A stretch of DNA of 64,000 nucleotides from Pseudoxanthomonas spadix. Lineage in GTDB: Bacteria > Pseudomonadota > Gammaproteobacteria > Xanthomonadales > Xanthomonadaceae. The position numbers and the translations under genes are program-made. The stretch spans positions 1-64,000 of the forward strand of contig NZ_RDQN01000004.1 of the NCBI RefSeq assembly GCF_003703395.1, written 5' to 3'. The notes under the pieces are model-generated. The model was not told the DNA's origin and did not search any database. It saw nothing but the letters and a program-made list of their open reading frames with translations. This document shows positions 45,880 to 56,122 of the stretch, piece by piece (position 1 is the stretch's first letter; each line of letters starts with the position of its first letter).

Positions 45880-46878
45880 TCACGGCGTGGCCAGCGCCTG
45901 CAGCAGGGCGGCGTTGAACCGCGCCGGGTCCTGGACCTGCGGCGAGTGGCCCAGCTCGGCGAACTCGACCAGCCGCGCGCCCGGGATCGCCCGGGCCGCA
46001 CGCTTGCCCAGCACCGGATAGTTGCCCAGCGTGGGCCGGATCTGGGCCGGCGCGGCGGCCTTGCCGATGGCGGTACGGTCCAGCTGCCCGATCAACAGCG
46101 TGGTGGGCACCGCGATCCGGGGGAACTCGTAGACCACCGGCTGGCTGTAGACCATGTCGTCGGTCAGCGCCTGGTCCCAGGCATTGACCTGCTTGCCGGC
46201 ACCGGCGTACAGCCCGGCCTGCATGCGCGCCCAGCGTTCGAATTCCGGCCTCCAGGTGCCGGCGTAGTAGACGTCCATCTGGTACTGCCTGATGCGCTCG
46301 AAGCTGGTCTTCAGCTCGCTGGCGTACCACTGGTCCACGCTCTGGTAGGGCACCCCGACTGATTTCCAGTCTTCCAGTCCAATCGGGTTGACCAGCGCCA
46401 GGTGCTGCACCTCCTGCGGGAACATCAGCGCGTAGCGGATCGCCAGCATGCCGCCCATCGAATGGCCGATGACCACCGGCTTGTCGATGCCCAGCGCCTT
46501 CAGCAGCGCATGGGTGTTGTCGGCCAGCCCCGCCAGCGAGAACTGGTAATGGGCAGGCTTGGAGGACTTGCAGAAGCCGACCTGGTCCGGCGCGATCACC
46601 CGGTAGCCGGCCCCGGCCAGCGCGGTGATGGTGTCCTTCCAGGTGGCCGCGCAGAAGTTCTTGCCGTGCAGCAGCAGCGCGGTGCGGCCATTGGCCGGAC
46701 CGGTCGGGGCGATGTCCATGTAGGCCATTTCCAGGTCCTGCCTCTGCGAGCTGAACGCATGGGTCCTGACCGGATGCGGATAGTCGAAGCCTTCCAGGCG
46801 CGGACCATAGGCGGGCTGTTCGGCGGCGGAGGCGGGCAGGGCGATGGCCAGTGCCAGGGCGGTGAGGATCGGACGCAC
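45880..46878 (-). CDS. Exported alpha/beta hydrolase
   Basis: A 332-aa alpha/beta-hydrolase with a signal peptide (VRPILTALALAIALPASAAE). Seen: LLLHGKNFCAATW (oxyanion HG), APDQVGFCKSSKP, the nucleophile elbow VVIGHSMGGML, LLIGQLDRTAIGK (acid Asp) and FAELGHSPQVQDP (His), so the triad is complete. GTG 46878 is chosen because AAGGAATCCCC precedes it; a TTG five codons upstream is less likely. The substrate is not predictable from sequence; periplasmic location is likely. Confidence 0.88.
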   Translation of the reverse strand: MRPILTALALAIALPASAAEQPAYGPRLEGFDYPHPVRTHAFSSQRQDLEMAYMDIAPTGPANGRTALLLHGKNFCAATWKDTITALAGAGYRVIAPDQVGFCKSSKPAHYQFSLAGLADNTHALLKALGIDKPVVIGHSMGGMLAIRYALMFPQEVQHLALVNPIGLEDWKSVGVPYQSVDQWYASELKTSFERIRQYQMDVYYAGTWRPEFERWARMQAGLYAGAGKQVNAWDQALTDDMVYSQPVVYEFPRIAVPTTLLIGQLDRTAIGKAAAPAQIRPTLGNYPVLGKRAARAIPGARLVEFAELGHSPQVQDPARFNAALLQALATP

Positions 46879-47142
46879 GGGGATTCCTTGCAACGGCGGA
46901 GGGCCTTCAGGCTAGCGGCGTCGGCGCCGAGCTCGGGTGAGGCCACGGTCAGGGAGGAGTGTCTTGCGGGCGTCATGTTGAACATGTCTAATCGCGCGAT
47001 TGCAACGGACCGCATTGCGGGGGCGGGATGCCCCGGGCCTGAAACATCCCCCGGCCAGGTCGGCGCGTTTCCTCTACCTGCCTGGAACCTGCAATGCCTG
47101 CCTCTGCCTGCCCTCGCGCGAAGATGTTCGCGCCATTCAACG

Positions 47143-48927
47143 ATGTCCTGTTCGCTGCCCATGCCATGGGCGGAGGTCGCCGTGCTTGAGCTGCAGACCA
47201 CCGCGTCGCCGCTGGAACCGGGCGCGCAGGCATTCGGCATGGTGTTCCAGCCGATCGTGCGCCTGGACAGCCAGCGGGTGATTGCGCATGAAGCCCTGAT
47301 GCGGCCGCACGATGGCCAGTCGCCGCTGGCGCTGCTGGATGCGGCGCGCGATGTCGGCCGCCTGGGTGAGCTGGAAACCCTGGCGGTGCGCCGGGCGACG
47401 TCCTGTTTCGATTTCGCCCACGGCGGGCTGCTGTTCCTGAACCTCAGTGCGCACGCCGTGCTGCACAGTCCACGTCGCCCGCAGCAGGTGCTGGAAAGCC
47501 TGCAGTCCTGCGGCTACGACCTGCGCCGGTTCGTCATCGAGATCACCGAGCGCGACATCGTCGAGGATTCGGCCCGGCTGGCGCATGCGCTAGGGTTCCT
47601 GCGCGCGGCCGGCGTGCGCATCGCGCTGGATGATTTCGGCAACGGACATTCCAACTTCGAGCTGTGGCACGAGCTGGCGCCGGAATTCGTCAAGCTCGAT
47701 CGCTACCTGGTCCATCGCATCCACGAAAGCGCCGGCCGCCTGAGCATCGTCAAGGCGCTGGTCCAGGTCGCCGAAAGCCTGGGCACCGAGCTGGTGGCCG
47801 AAGGGGTGGAAGACGTGCAGGACCTGCGCATCCTCCAGGACCTGGGGATTCCCTACGCGCAGGGCTATCTGCTCGGCCGCCCGCACGTGCAGGTGGCTAC
47901 CCAGGTCAGCAGTGGCGCCTTCGATACCGAGGGCGGCAAGCTGCCGGTGCTGCCGCGCAGTACGCGCAACAGCAGTTTCCGCCGGATCACCGCCGAGCAC
48001 CTGATGATCGAGGCGCCATACCTGCTGCACGATGCGTGCAATGCCGAGGCCGAGCAGCTGTTTCGCAACAACCCGCAGCTGCCGGCGCTACCGGTCGTGG
48101 ACAGCCAGGGCATCCCGCTGGGCCTGCTCAACCGGCGCGTGTTCAACGAGCGCATGGCGATGCCCTTCGCCCGCGAGCTGAGCGGGCGCAAGCCCTGCAC
48201 GATGTACATGCATAGCGCGCCAGTGGTGTGCGATATCGGCCAGAGCATCGATGCGATGTCCGAGATCCTGCTGGGCGAGGACCAGCGTTACCTGTCCGAC
48301 GGTTTCATCATCGTCGAGGACGGCAGGTACCGGGGCGTGGGCGCGTCCGAGGCACTGGTGCGCCGGGTCACCGAGCTGCGCATCGAGGCGGCGCGCTACG
48401 CCAATCCGCTGACCCTGCTGCCGGGCAACATCCCGATCACCGAGCACATCGGCCGGCTGCTGGAGAGCGGGCAGAGTTTTGCCGCGGCCTACTGCGACCT
48501 CAACAGCTTCAAGCCGTTCAACGACCAGTACGGCTATTTCCGTGGCGACCGCATGATCCAGCTGGTCGCCACGACCCTGGCCCGGCACACTGACCCGCGC
48601 TGGGATTTCGTCGGCCATGTGGGTGGCGATGATTTCGTGGTGCTGCTGCAGAGCGAGGACTGGCAGGTGCGCTGCGAGCGCATCGTGGCCGAGTTCAACG
48701 CCGCGGCCATAGCGCTGTTCGACCCGGAAGATGCCGCGCGCGGTTCGCTGGAAGGCGAGGACCGCAGCGGCCGCTATGCGACCTTTGCCCTGACCACGCT
48801 GGCCATCGGCGTGGTGTATCCACTGCCGGGGCAATTCACCAGTGCAGAGGAGATCGCCTCGCTGGCGGCCAGCGCCAAGCGCCAGGCCAAGCGCCAGCAG
48901 CGCGGGGTGTTCGTGCTGTCGCAGTGA
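47143..48927 (+). CDS. EAL-CBS-GGDEF domain cyclic-di-GMP protein
   Basis: A 594-aa cytoplasmic protein with the order EAL (18-255), a CBS pair (about 285-410) and GGDEF (about 420-585). EAL hallmarks are HEALMRP (E50-L52), FVIEITERD, ALDDFGNGHSNF and ELVAEGVED, so phosphodiesterase activity is likely. The cyclase motif is GGDDF (494-498), changing the metal-contact Glu to Asp, so cyclase activity is doubtful. The CBS pair may sense adenine nucleotides. The start could be ATG 47143 or ATG 47161; a longer upstream frame is non-coding in character. Confidence 0.88.
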   Translation: MSCSLPMPWAEVAVLELQTTASPLEPGAQAFGMVFQPIVRLDSQRVIAHEALMRPHDGQSPLALLDAARDVGRLGELETLAVRRATSCFDFAHGGLLFLNLSAHAVLHSPRRPQQVLESLQSCGYDLRRFVIEITERDIVEDSARLAHALGFLRAAGVRIALDDFGNGHSNFELWHELAPEFVKLDRYLVHRIHESAGRLSIVKALVQVAESLGTELVAEGVEDVQDLRILQDLGIPYAQGYLLGRPHVQVATQVSSGAFDTEGGKLPVLPRSTRNSSFRRITAEHLMIEAPYLLHDACNAEAEQLFRNNPQLPALPVVDSQGIPLGLLNRRVFNERMAMPFARELSGRKPCTMYMHSAPVVCDIGQSIDAMSEILLGEDQRYLSDGFIIVEDGRYRGVGASEALVRRVTELRIEAARYANPLTLLPGNIPITEHIGRLLESGQSFAAAYCDLNSFKPFNDQYGYFRGDRMIQLVATTLARHTDPRWDFVGHVGGDDFVVLLQSEDWQVRCERIVAEFNAAAIALFDPEDAARGSLEGEDRSGRYATFALTTLAIGVVYPLPGQFTSAEEIASLAASAKRQAKRQQRGVFVLSQ

Positions 48928-48941
48928 GCCGACTCAGCCTC

Positions 48942-50495
48942 TCAGGCCGGGCACTTGCCGGTTTCACGCCGGGGCGGCACGTCGCCGGGTGGGTCGACAT
49001 CGCCGGTCTGTGCGCGCAACTGGGTGATGCGCTGTTTGAGTTGGGCGACCAGCTCGGCGTGCTGGGGTTCGTCGACCACGTTGTGGAATTCGCCCGGATC
49101 GGCGTGCAGGTCGTACAGCGCCCATTCCTCCGGCGTTTCCCAGAAGTGGATCAGCTTCCAGCGCTGGGTGCGCACACCACGGTGCTTGCGTGCGCAGTGC
49201 ACGGCCGGGTACTCGAACCACTCGTACAGGAAATCCTGGCGCCAGCCGGCGTTGCCCTGGTCCAGGGCGATCTTCTGCCAGCTGCGGCCCTGCATCCAGT
49301 CCGGCGGCGTCAGCCCGGCCATGTCCAGCAGGGTGGGAGCCACGTCGATGTTGAGCACCATGTCCTGGTCATTGACCCGGCCAGGATGAATCCGGGCCGG
49401 CCAGCGCACCAGCATCGGCACGCGGATCGAGGGCTCCAGCATCATCCGCTTGTCGTAGAAGCCGTGCTCGCCCAGGAACATGCCGTTGTCGGAGGTGTAG
49501 ATCACGATGGTGTTCTCGGCCAGCCCGTTCTGGTCCAGGAAATCCAGGACCCGGCCGACGTTCTCGTCCACGCCCAGCAGCACCCGGTAGTAGTTGCGCA
49601 GGAAGGCCTGCAGCACCGCGTGGTCGCGCTCGGGGCGCGGCAGGTTCTGGTCCACCTGCGGCGGCCTGCGCTCGGCCTTGTGGAAGAAGTCGCGCATGTT
49701 GGGGATGACCTGCTGGGTGGTCCTGGAAAAGGCCTCCGGGGCGCCTTCGGGCTGCGGCTGGCCGAAGCCCGGCGGGATCGGCATCTGCACGTCCTTGAAG
49801 GCATCGTAGAAGCGCGCGTCCGGCTCCCACGGCCCGTGCGGGGCCTTGAACTGGTAGCACAGGCAGAACGGCCGGTCGGTGGGGCGTTGCTGCAGATAGG
49901 CCATGGCCTGGTCGCCGATCACATCGTCGGTGTGACCGCGGAAGCGCACCGGCGCACCGTTGACGATGAACTGCGGGTCGAAGTAGCTGCCCTGGCCCTG
50001 GAGGATGGCCCAATGGTCGAAGCCGGTCGGCATCGACTTGATGTGCCACTTGCCCACCATCGCGGTGTGATAGCCGGCCCGGCGCAGCAGCATGGGGTAG
50101 GTGATCTGGTCGTGGCGCAGGCCCATCTGCTGGTACCAGCCCGGCTCCTCGCCGTTGCTGGTCACCCCGTGGCTGTGGGCGTACAGCCCGGTCAGGTAGG
50201 AGGCGCGGCTGGGCGCGCACACCGAGGTGGTGACGAAGGCCCGGTTGAAGCGGATGCCCTCGCGGCCGATCCGGTCCATGTTCGGCGTCTTGAGGATGGG
50301 ATTGCCGTAGATGCCCAGCGCGTCCTGCGCCTGGTCGTCGGTCATGATGAAGATGATGTTCGGCGCGCCCTTGGGCGCGCTACGCCGCGGCGCGTCGTCG
50401 GCCGGCGTGCCGGCGGCCAGACGCGCGGCCAGCGGCAGGACGGTGCCGGCGCCGAGCAGCTGCAGGGCGGTGCGACGGTTGAAGCGTGAAGGCAT
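48942..50495 (-). CDS. Tat-exported sulfatase
   Basis: A 517-aa type I sulfatase. The Tat signal is RRTALQLLGAGTVLPLAARL. The formylglycine site is C93-A-P-S-R in SVCAPSRASYLTG, with NIIFIMTDDQAQDAL (metal Asp pair), MVGKWHIKS (Lys) and YTSDNGMFLGEHGFYDK (metal Asp/Asn and Lys). Cys-type sulfatases need a formylglycine-generating enzyme or anSME, neither of which is seen in the window. The substrate (sulfated glycan or other ester) cannot be told. It faces the EAL-CBS-GGDEF gene convergently. Confidence 0.92.
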   Translation of the reverse strand: MPSRFNRRTALQLLGAGTVLPLAARLAAGTPADDAPRRSAPKGAPNIIFIMTDDQAQDALGIYGNPILKTPNMDRIGREGIRFNRAFVTTSVCAPSRASYLTGLYAHSHGVTSNGEEPGWYQQMGLRHDQITYPMLLRRAGYHTAMVGKWHIKSMPTGFDHWAILQGQGSYFDPQFIVNGAPVRFRGHTDDVIGDQAMAYLQQRPTDRPFCLCYQFKAPHGPWEPDARFYDAFKDVQMPIPPGFGQPQPEGAPEAFSRTTQQVIPNMRDFFHKAERRPPQVDQNLPRPERDHAVLQAFLRNYYRVLLGVDENVGRVLDFLDQNGLAENTIVIYTSDNGMFLGEHGFYDKRMMLEPSIRVPMLVRWPARIHPGRVNDQDMVLNIDVAPTLLDMAGLTPPDWMQGRSWQKIALDQGNAGWRQDFLYEWFEYPAVHCARKHRGVRTQRWKLIHFWETPEEWALYDLHADPGEFHNVVDEPQHAELVAQLKQRITQLRAQTGDVDPPGDVPPRRETGKCPA

Positions 50496-50646
50496 GGGCG
50501 GCTCCCGGGTGTGGGCGCGGCCGTCGGCGTGACCGCGCGGGGGCTGTCCATCCTAGCGGCGATTGGAAGCGGTTACACGCCGCGCTGCGCAACGCAGGCT
50601 GCGCCGTGCATGGGCGCAGCGGCGGGCGGCTTGATCCCGCCGATGG

Positions 50647-53600
50647 CTAACTTGGCGGGGCTGCTTGGTCCACCTGCGGGCTGGACCCGACCAGCACCAG
50701 CTGCCCGGTTTCAACCAGCTGCGCGGGATTGCCATTGCACGCTTCAATGCCGGCCTGGGTGGCGTGCGGGGCGCGCCGATACGCGGCCCAGCCGTTGCGG
50801 CCATGCGTCTTGACGTGGTAGAGCGCGCGGTCGGCCAGGGTGACCATCTGTTCCCAGCCCAGCAGGTGCGGCGCCTCGGGGAAGGGCGGGTACTCCATCA
50901 GCCCCAGTGACACGGTGACCTGCAGCGTCCGGCCCTGGCCGATCGCGAAGGGCTTTTGCGCGATGGCCTGGCAGACCCGTTCGCCCAGCGCATGCAGCTG
51001 CGCGCGCGGCATCGGCCGGAACACCAGCAGGAATTCCTCGCCGCCCCAGCGCACCACGTAGTCGCCCTCGCGGGTGAGCTGGCGCAGGCACTGGGCCGCC
51101 TGCTGCAGGACCCGGTCGCCGGCGTCGTGGCCGAAGCGGTCGTTGATCTGCTTGAAGTGGTCCAGGTCCAGAAGGCCGAACATCAGCGCGTCGCGCTGCA
51201 TGTCCACGCCGGTGTCGCGCTCGTAGAAGGCCAGGTCCAGCGGGATCTGCCGCCCCAGGTAGCGGCGGTTGTGCAGGCCGGTCAGCGGGTCGGTGACGGT
51301 CAGCGCCTCCAGTCGCTGGTTTGCATCCTGCAGGGCCTGGGTACGCCGCTGGACCAGGGCTTCCAGCACCGCGCGCTGGCGCGCGTGGCGGCGCGAGAGC
51401 CAGCCGTAGCCCAGCGCGATCAGCAGCAGCACGCCCAGCCCGGCGCCCAGGCCGAACCAGAGCTGCTCGTAGAAGAACGGCTGGATCCGGAAGGCCAGCT
51501 GCGCCGGCTGCAGGCTCTGCACCCCGCTGTTGTTCACGCCGATCACTTCGAACACGTACTGCCCGGCCGGCAGGTTGGTGTAGTTGACGCTGCGCTGGGC
51601 GATGTTCTCCAGGGTCATCCACTGCGCGTCGTAGCCGCGCAGGCGGTAGCGGATGTCGATGTGCTCGGGCGCCTGGAAGCTCAGCGCGGTGAACTGGAAG
51701 CGCAGGTCGCGGGCCTGCGCCGGCAGGGTCCAGTCGCCGCCGGCTTCCACATCGCGCCACTGGCCCTGCACCTGCACGCGCTCCACGCGCGGCGTCGGCG
51801 GCACCGGGTTGCTGTGGTCCCGGGCCGTCTCCATGGCTAGCAGGCCATCGCGCGTGGGCAGCCAGAACGCGCCATCGCGCAGCAGGCCGCGGGCGTTGCC
51901 GGCGCCGTTGCAGCAGTCGCCTTTCTGGCCGCCGTGGCGGTCGCCGCGTTCGTTGAGCAGCTGCCGGATCTGCAGGCTGGCGCTGGGCGAGGCCTGGACC
52001 CTGGCGATCTCGCTCAATGGGAAGCGGTAGATGCCGCGCAGCCCCGCCAGCCACAGCTGGCCGCGCGTGTCGGCGGCCATGGCGAACACCGGATTGGCCG
52101 GCACGCCGCGCTCGCGGCCCAGCTCGATCCAGCGCCGGCCGTCGAACAGCAGCAGCGTTTCGCGCGAGAGGTTGCCGACCAGCAGCTGGTGGTTGGGCAG
52201 CTCGTACAGGGCGGTGACGTGGGTCTGGGCCGGAAAGCCGGTGTCGCGCCCCAGCGGCACCAGGCGCTCGTCGCGCCACTGGTACAGGCCGCTGTAGGTG
52301 CCGACCAGCAGGCGCCCGTCGCCGGTGACATGGAGCACCCGCACGCGCGGGTCGGCCAGGCCCTGGGCGATGCCGTAGCGGGTCAGGGCCTGGCCCCTGA
52401 GCCGGAACAGCCCGTTGGAGGTGGCAAACCACAGCGTGCCCTGGCCGTCGCGAATGATGCCGTTGATCTGCGCGCCGTCCATCGGGGTCAGCTCGGCAGG
52501 GCGCTGGACCACGCCCTGGCGCAGCACCGCCACCCCGGCGCGGGTGCCGATCCAGGTGCGCTCGCTTTCCACCAGCAGCGTGTAGGCGGCCGGATGTGGC
52601 AGCTGGCGGCCGGTGACCAGGGTGCGGAAGCGGCCCTGGTCGAACAGCGCCACGCCATCGTTGCTGCCCACCCAGATCTGACCCTCGCGGCCGGGTGCAA
52701 CCGACCACAGCAGCGGGTCGCTCAGCCCGTCGCTGCGCGAATAGCGGCGCGTGGTGCCGTTCCACACCCGGGTGGCGCCAGAGGTGAGGGTGCCGATCCA
52801 CAGGTTGCCCTCGCGGTCCTGCATCAGGCTGCGCGCGGCCAGGCGCACATCGCCGGTGATCCGTTCGACCACCTGGCCTGCGCGCAGGCGCATCAGGTGA
52901 TCGGCCGTGCCGATCCACAGGTTGTCGTCGCGGTCCAGCAGCATGGCCTCCACCGGGGCGCGCCGCAGCAGCGGATCGGCCGTATACGGCTGCCAGCGCC
53001 CGGCCTGCAGGACATACAACCCGGCGCTGGTGCCGGCCCACAGCCGGTCCTGCGCGCGCTGCAGCAGGTGCACCGAGGCGGTGGTGGCCGGATCGGGCAG
53101 GGCCAGGGTGGTGCGCTGGCCCTGCGCGTCGATCCGCTGGACCTGACCGACGCCGCCGACCCACAGCGTGCCGGTCTCGTGCAACAGGGCGGTGGCGGGT
53201 CTTTCCAGGCCGGGCAGGCGGGTGAGGTGATCGCCGTCGACCCGGTACACGCCCTGGCTGGAGGCCACCAGCACCCGGCCCTGCGGGTCGTGGGACAGGG
53301 CGGTGACCTCGAACGGGCCGGCCGGCGCCGGCTGCGGATCGAGCTGGCGGAAGCGGGCCTGTGCGAACACCGCCAGCCCCCGGCTGGTGCCGACCCACAG
53401 CCGGCCATCGGCCTCGGGTAGCAGCGCGCGGATGTCGCCGCTGTTCAGGCCCGGCCAGGCGTGGCCGTCGTAGCTGGTGAACTGGATGCCGTCGAAACGC
53501 GCCAGTCCGGCCTGGGTGCCCATCCACACATAGCCGGTGCTGTCCTGGGCCAGCGCGGTGACGCTCAGCTGCGGCAGGCCCTGTTCGACCGACCAGTTGC

Positions 53601-53742
53601 TGGTGACGTAGTCCTGGAAGCGCTTGTCCGGCTGCAGCGCGTGCCCGGGCAGGGCGCAGGCGGCCAGCGCGCACAGCAAGCCGCGCCGCAGCCAGTGGCC
53701 GCCGCGCGTGTGCTGGTGCAATCCCGGAACCGCCTCGCCCAT
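50647..53742 (-). CDS. Beta-propeller sensor diguanylate cyclase
   Basis: A 1031-aa membrane protein. After a signal region (1-36), two-component-regulator propeller repeats fill about 40-680 (e.g. GYVWMGTQAGLARFDG, GRLWVGTSRGLAVF, DNLWIGTADHLMRL). A Y_Y_Y domain follows (about 690-750; YRLRGYDAQW, LPAGQYVFEVIGVNN), then one membrane helix (about 763-785) and a cytoplasmic GGDEF domain with intact GGEEF (900-904). It should convert a periplasmic signal into c-di-GMP synthesis. The ligand is unknown; such propellers in Bacteroidetes and Xanthomonads are often tied to glycan sensing. Confidence 0.92.
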   Translation of the reverse strand: MGEAVPGLHQHTRGGHWLRRGLLCALAACALPGHALQPDKRFQDYVTSNWSVEQGLPQLSVTALAQDSTGYVWMGTQAGLARFDGIQFTSYDGHAWPGLNSGDIRALLPEADGRLWVGTSRGLAVFAQARFRQLDPQPAPAGPFEVTALSHDPQGRVLVASSQGVYRVDGDHLTRLPGLERPATALLHETGTLWVGGVGQVQRIDAQGQRTTLALPDPATTASVHLLQRAQDRLWAGTSAGLYVLQAGRWQPYTADPLLRRAPVEAMLLDRDDNLWIGTADHLMRLRAGQVVERITGDVRLAARSLMQDREGNLWIGTLTSGATRVWNGTTRRYSRSDGLSDPLLWSVAPGREGQIWVGSNDGVALFDQGRFRTLVTGRQLPHPAAYTLLVESERTWIGTRAGVAVLRQGVVQRPAELTPMDGAQINGIIRDGQGTLWFATSNGLFRLRGQALTRYGIAQGLADPRVRVLHVTGDGRLLVGTYSGLYQWRDERLVPLGRDTGFPAQTHVTALYELPNHQLLVGNLSRETLLLFDGRRWIELGRERGVPANPVFAMAADTRGQLWLAGLRGIYRFPLSEIARVQASPSASLQIRQLLNERGDRHGGQKGDCCNGAGNARGLLRDGAFWLPTRDGLLAMETARDHSNPVPPTPRVERVQVQGQWRDVEAGGDWTLPAQARDLRFQFTALSFQAPEHIDIRYRLRGYDAQWMTLENIAQRSVNYTNLPAGQYVFEVIGVNNSGVQSLQPAQLAFRIQPFFYEQLWFGLGAGLGVLLLIALGYGWLSRRHARQRAVLEALVQRRTQALQDANQRLEALTVTDPLTGLHNRRYLGRQIPLDLAFYERDTGVDMQRDALMFGLLDLDHFKQINDRFGHDAGDRVLQQAAQCLRQLTREGDYVVRWGGEEFLLVFRPMPRAQLHALGERVCQAIAQKPFAIGQGRTLQVTVSLGLMEYPPFPEAPHLLGWEQMVTLADRALYHVKTHGRNGWAAYRRAPHATQAGIEACNGNPAQLVETGQLVLVGSSPQVDQAAPPS

Positions 53743-53802
53743 GCTGACGTCGCCTTTTCCCCTGATCCGGTTAACGGCAGCAAGGTCAGCGGCTGAAGCG
53801 AC

Positions 53803-55185
53803 TCAGCATTCGATGACGTTTACCGCCAAGCCTCCCCGGCTGGTTTCCTTGTATTTGTCACGCATGTCGCGGCCGGTGTCACGCATGGTGCGGATCACCT
53901 TGTCCAGGGACACCTTGTGCTTGCCGTCGCCGCGCATGGCCATGCGACTGGCGTTGATGGCCTTCACCGCACCCATGGCGTTGCGCTCGATGCACGGGAT
54001 CTGCACCAATCCGCCGATCGGGTCGCAGGTCAGACCCAGGTTGTGCTCCATGCCGATCTCGGCGGCGTTCTCGATCTGGCTGGTGCTGCCGCCCAGGGCC
54101 GCGGTCAGGCCGGCGGCAGCCATCGAACAGGCCACGCCGACCTCGCCCTGGCAGCCGACCTCGGCGCCGGAGATGCTGGCGTTTTCCTTGTACAGGATGC
54201 CCACCGCCGCGGCGGTCAGCAGGAAATCGAAGATTTTCTGCTCGTCGCTGTCGGCGCAGAACCGGTCCAGGTAATGCAGCACCGCCGGAATGATCCCGGC
54301 CGCGCCGTTGGTGGGGGCGGTGACCACCCGTCCGCCGGCGGCGTTTTCCTCGTTCACCGCCAGCGCGTACAGGTTGACCCAGTCCAGGGTGGTCAGGGGG
54401 TCGCGCATGGCCGCCTCGGGCTTGGCCGACAGTTCGCGATGCAGCGCCGGGGCGCGCCGCGACACCTGCAGGCCGCCGGGCAGGGTGCCCTCCTGGACGA
54501 TGCCGCGGGCCACGCAGGCCTGCATCGCCGTCCAGATCTGGCGCAGGCCGGCGCGGATCTGTGCCTCGCTGCGCCAGCTCTTTTCGTTCTCGAACATCAG
54601 CTGGGCGATCGACAGGCCGCTGTGCGCGCTGCGTGCGATCAATTGATCGCCACTGTGGAACGGATACGGCAGCGGCGTCTGGTCGGCGACGATGCGGTCA
54701 TCGGCGGCTTCATCGGCATTGACCACGAAGCCGCCGCCAACCGAGTAGTAGTCGCGCGTGGCGATCACCTGGTCGGCTGCATCGAAGGCGGTAAAGCGCA
54801 TGCCGTTGCTGTGGAAGGGCAGCTTCTGGCGCTTGTTCATCACCAGGTCGCGCTTTTCCTCGAAGGCGATGGCGTGGCTGCCGCCCAGCATGAGGCGCTG
54901 TTCACCGCGCACGCGCGCCAGCGTGGCCGGGATGATGTCCGGATCGATCAGGTGGGGCAGGTGTCCTTCCAGGCCCATCAGCACGGCCTTGTCGGTGCCG
55001 TGGCCGCGGCCGGTCAGCGCCAGCGAGCCGTAGACTTCGGCGCGGATCCGGGCCACCTCGGGCAGGCGCCCGGGCTCGCCCAGCCAGCGCGAGACAAAAC
55101 GCGCCGCGGCCCGCATCGGGCCGACCGTGTGCGAGGAACTGGGCCCGATGCCGATCTTGAACAAATCAAAGGTGCTGACCGCCAT
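53803..55185 (-). CDS. sdaA: L-serine dehydratase (iron-sulfur type)
   Basis: A 460-aa single-chain L-serine ammonia-lyase (serine to pyruvate and ammonia). The N-terminal beta domain starts [20 protein letters not shown]. The alpha domain has the [4Fe-4S] cysteines in [24 protein letters not shown] (two Cys), followed by [14 protein letters not shown] and a C-terminal Cys (VIEC), the tail expected to insert in the active site. All are intact. Divergent from the glutaredoxin-like gene. Confidence 0.96.
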   Translation of the reverse strand: MAVSTFDLFKIGIGPSSSHTVGPMRAAARFVSRWLGEPGRLPEVARIRAEVYGSLALTGRGHGTDKAVLMGLEGHLPHLIDPDIIPATLARVRGEQRLMLGGSHAIAFEEKRDLVMNKRQKLPFHSNGMRFTAFDAADQVIATRDYYSVGGGFVVNADEAADDRIVADQTPLPYPFHSGDQLIARSAHSGLSIAQLMFENEKSWRSEAQIRAGLRQIWTAMQACVARGIVQEGTLPGGLQVSRRAPALHRELSAKPEAAMRDPLTTLDWVNLYALAVNEENAAGGRVVTAPTNGAAGIIPAVLHYLDRFCADSDEQKIFDFLLTAAAVGILYKENASISGAEVGCQGEVGVACSMAAAGLTAALGGSTSQIENAAEIGMEHNLGLTCDPIGGLVQIPCIERNAMGAVKAINASRMAMRGDGKHKVSLDKVIRTMRDTGRDMRDKYKETSRGGLAVNVIEC

Positions 55186-55261
55186 GGGCCTATTCTAGGC
55201 CGCGCCCGCCAGGCTTGCTGCGCGGTACAACAGGCCGCCGGTTTTGGTGCAGGCTTGCCGC

Positions 55262-55489
55262 ATGCCCCTGATCCTCTACCAGCGTGATGACTGCCACCTG
55301 TGCGACCTGGCGCTGGAGGTGCTGGCCACGGCACGCGCGCCGGCATTGGAGAGTGTCTTCATCGACGAGGACCCCACCCTGGAAGCGCGCTATGGCCCCC
55401 GTGTCCCGGTGCTGTGCGATCCACGCAGCGGCCGTGAGCTGGACTGGCCGTTCGATGCGCAGGCGGTGGCGACATTCCTGGGCCGCTGA
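55262..55489 (+). CDS. Glutaredoxin-like protein (DUF836)
   Basis: A 75-aa thioredoxin-fold protein. It starts MPLILYQRDDCHLCDLALEV, with a CHLC redox motif, then FIDEDPTLEARYGPRVPVLCD, where the cis-Pro is in VPVL. Length and pattern match the glutaredoxin-related DUF836 family. The ATG at 55262 is chosen as the family starts just before the first strand. The partner is unknown. An upstream in-frame GTG would add six residues. Confidence 0.88.
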   Translation: MPLILYQRDDCHLCDLALEVLATARAPALESVFIDEDPTLEARYGPRVPVLCDPRSGRELDWPFDAQAVATFLGR

Positions 55490-55550
55490 GCGGCCGTGCG
55501 CGAATGCCGGGCACCGGGCGCCTGCGCGCGATCCCGGATCCGCGCGGCAA

Positions 55551-56120
55551 TCAGCTGGCCGGCTTCAGGATGACCCTGGTGCTCACCGCCACCGCATCGG
55601 GGATGGTGTCGGTGTCCTTCCAGTCGCCGCCGCCCACGCCGAAGTCCAGGCGCTTGAGCGTGGCCTTGCCGGCCAGCGTCGGTTGCGGGCCGGGCGTCCA
55701 CAGGAAGGTCAGCGTCACCGGCCTGGACACCCCGCGCAGGGTCAGGGTGCCGTCGGTGCTGTAGCGATTGCCGCCGAGCGCCTTGAAGCCCCTGGCCCTG
55801 TAGGTGGCCTGGGCGAACCTGGCCACGTCGAAGAAGTCCGCGCCGGCCAGGGTCGCGTCGCGGTCACCGTTGCCGGTATTGGTGCTGGCCAGGCCGATGG
55901 TGACCTCGATCGAGCCCTGGTCCGGGCGCATCGGGTCGAAACTGACCGTGGTGTCGAACTTGCCGAACGTGCCGGTGAAGGCCTCGCCGTCGTAGCTGCT
56001 GGCGAATGCCAGGGTCGAGCCCGGCGCCTGCACGTAGTCGGCGGCCCTGGCCGCAGCGGTGCAGAACATCGCCACCAGCGCGGCAGCGGTCAGCGCGGGG
56101 GAGAGCAACTTGCCGGACAT
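55551..56120 (-). CDS. YceI family periplasmic protein (second copy)
   Basis: A 189-aa YceI-family lipocalin-like protein with a signal peptide (MSGKLLSPALTAAALVAMFCTAAARA). Seen: STLAFASSYDGEAFTGTFGKFDTTVSFDP, LAGADFFDVARFAQATYRA and TLTLRGVSRPVTLTF. The YceI fold binds isoprenoid chains (ubiquinone-like) in known structures. It is the last gene of a yceI-cytochrome b561-yceI operon, 2 bp after the cytochrome gene. It differs clearly in sequence from the first copy, so it is not a recent duplicate. Confidence 0.92.
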   Translation of the reverse strand: MSGKLLSPALTAAALVAMFCTAAARAADYVQAPGSTLAFASSYDGEAFTGTFGKFDTTVSFDPMRPDQGSIEVTIGLASTNTGNGDRDATLAGADFFDVARFAQATYRARGFKALGGNRYSTDGTLTLRGVSRPVTLTFLWTPGPQPTLAGKATLKRLDFGVGGGDWKDTDTIPDAVAVSTRVILKPAS

Positions 56121-56122
56121 GG

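Noticed and set aside
46402..47142. N-terminal extension of the EAL-CBS-GGDEF protein
   Set aside because: The upstream part is the antisense of the alpha/beta hydrolase and lacks any EAL-family sequence.
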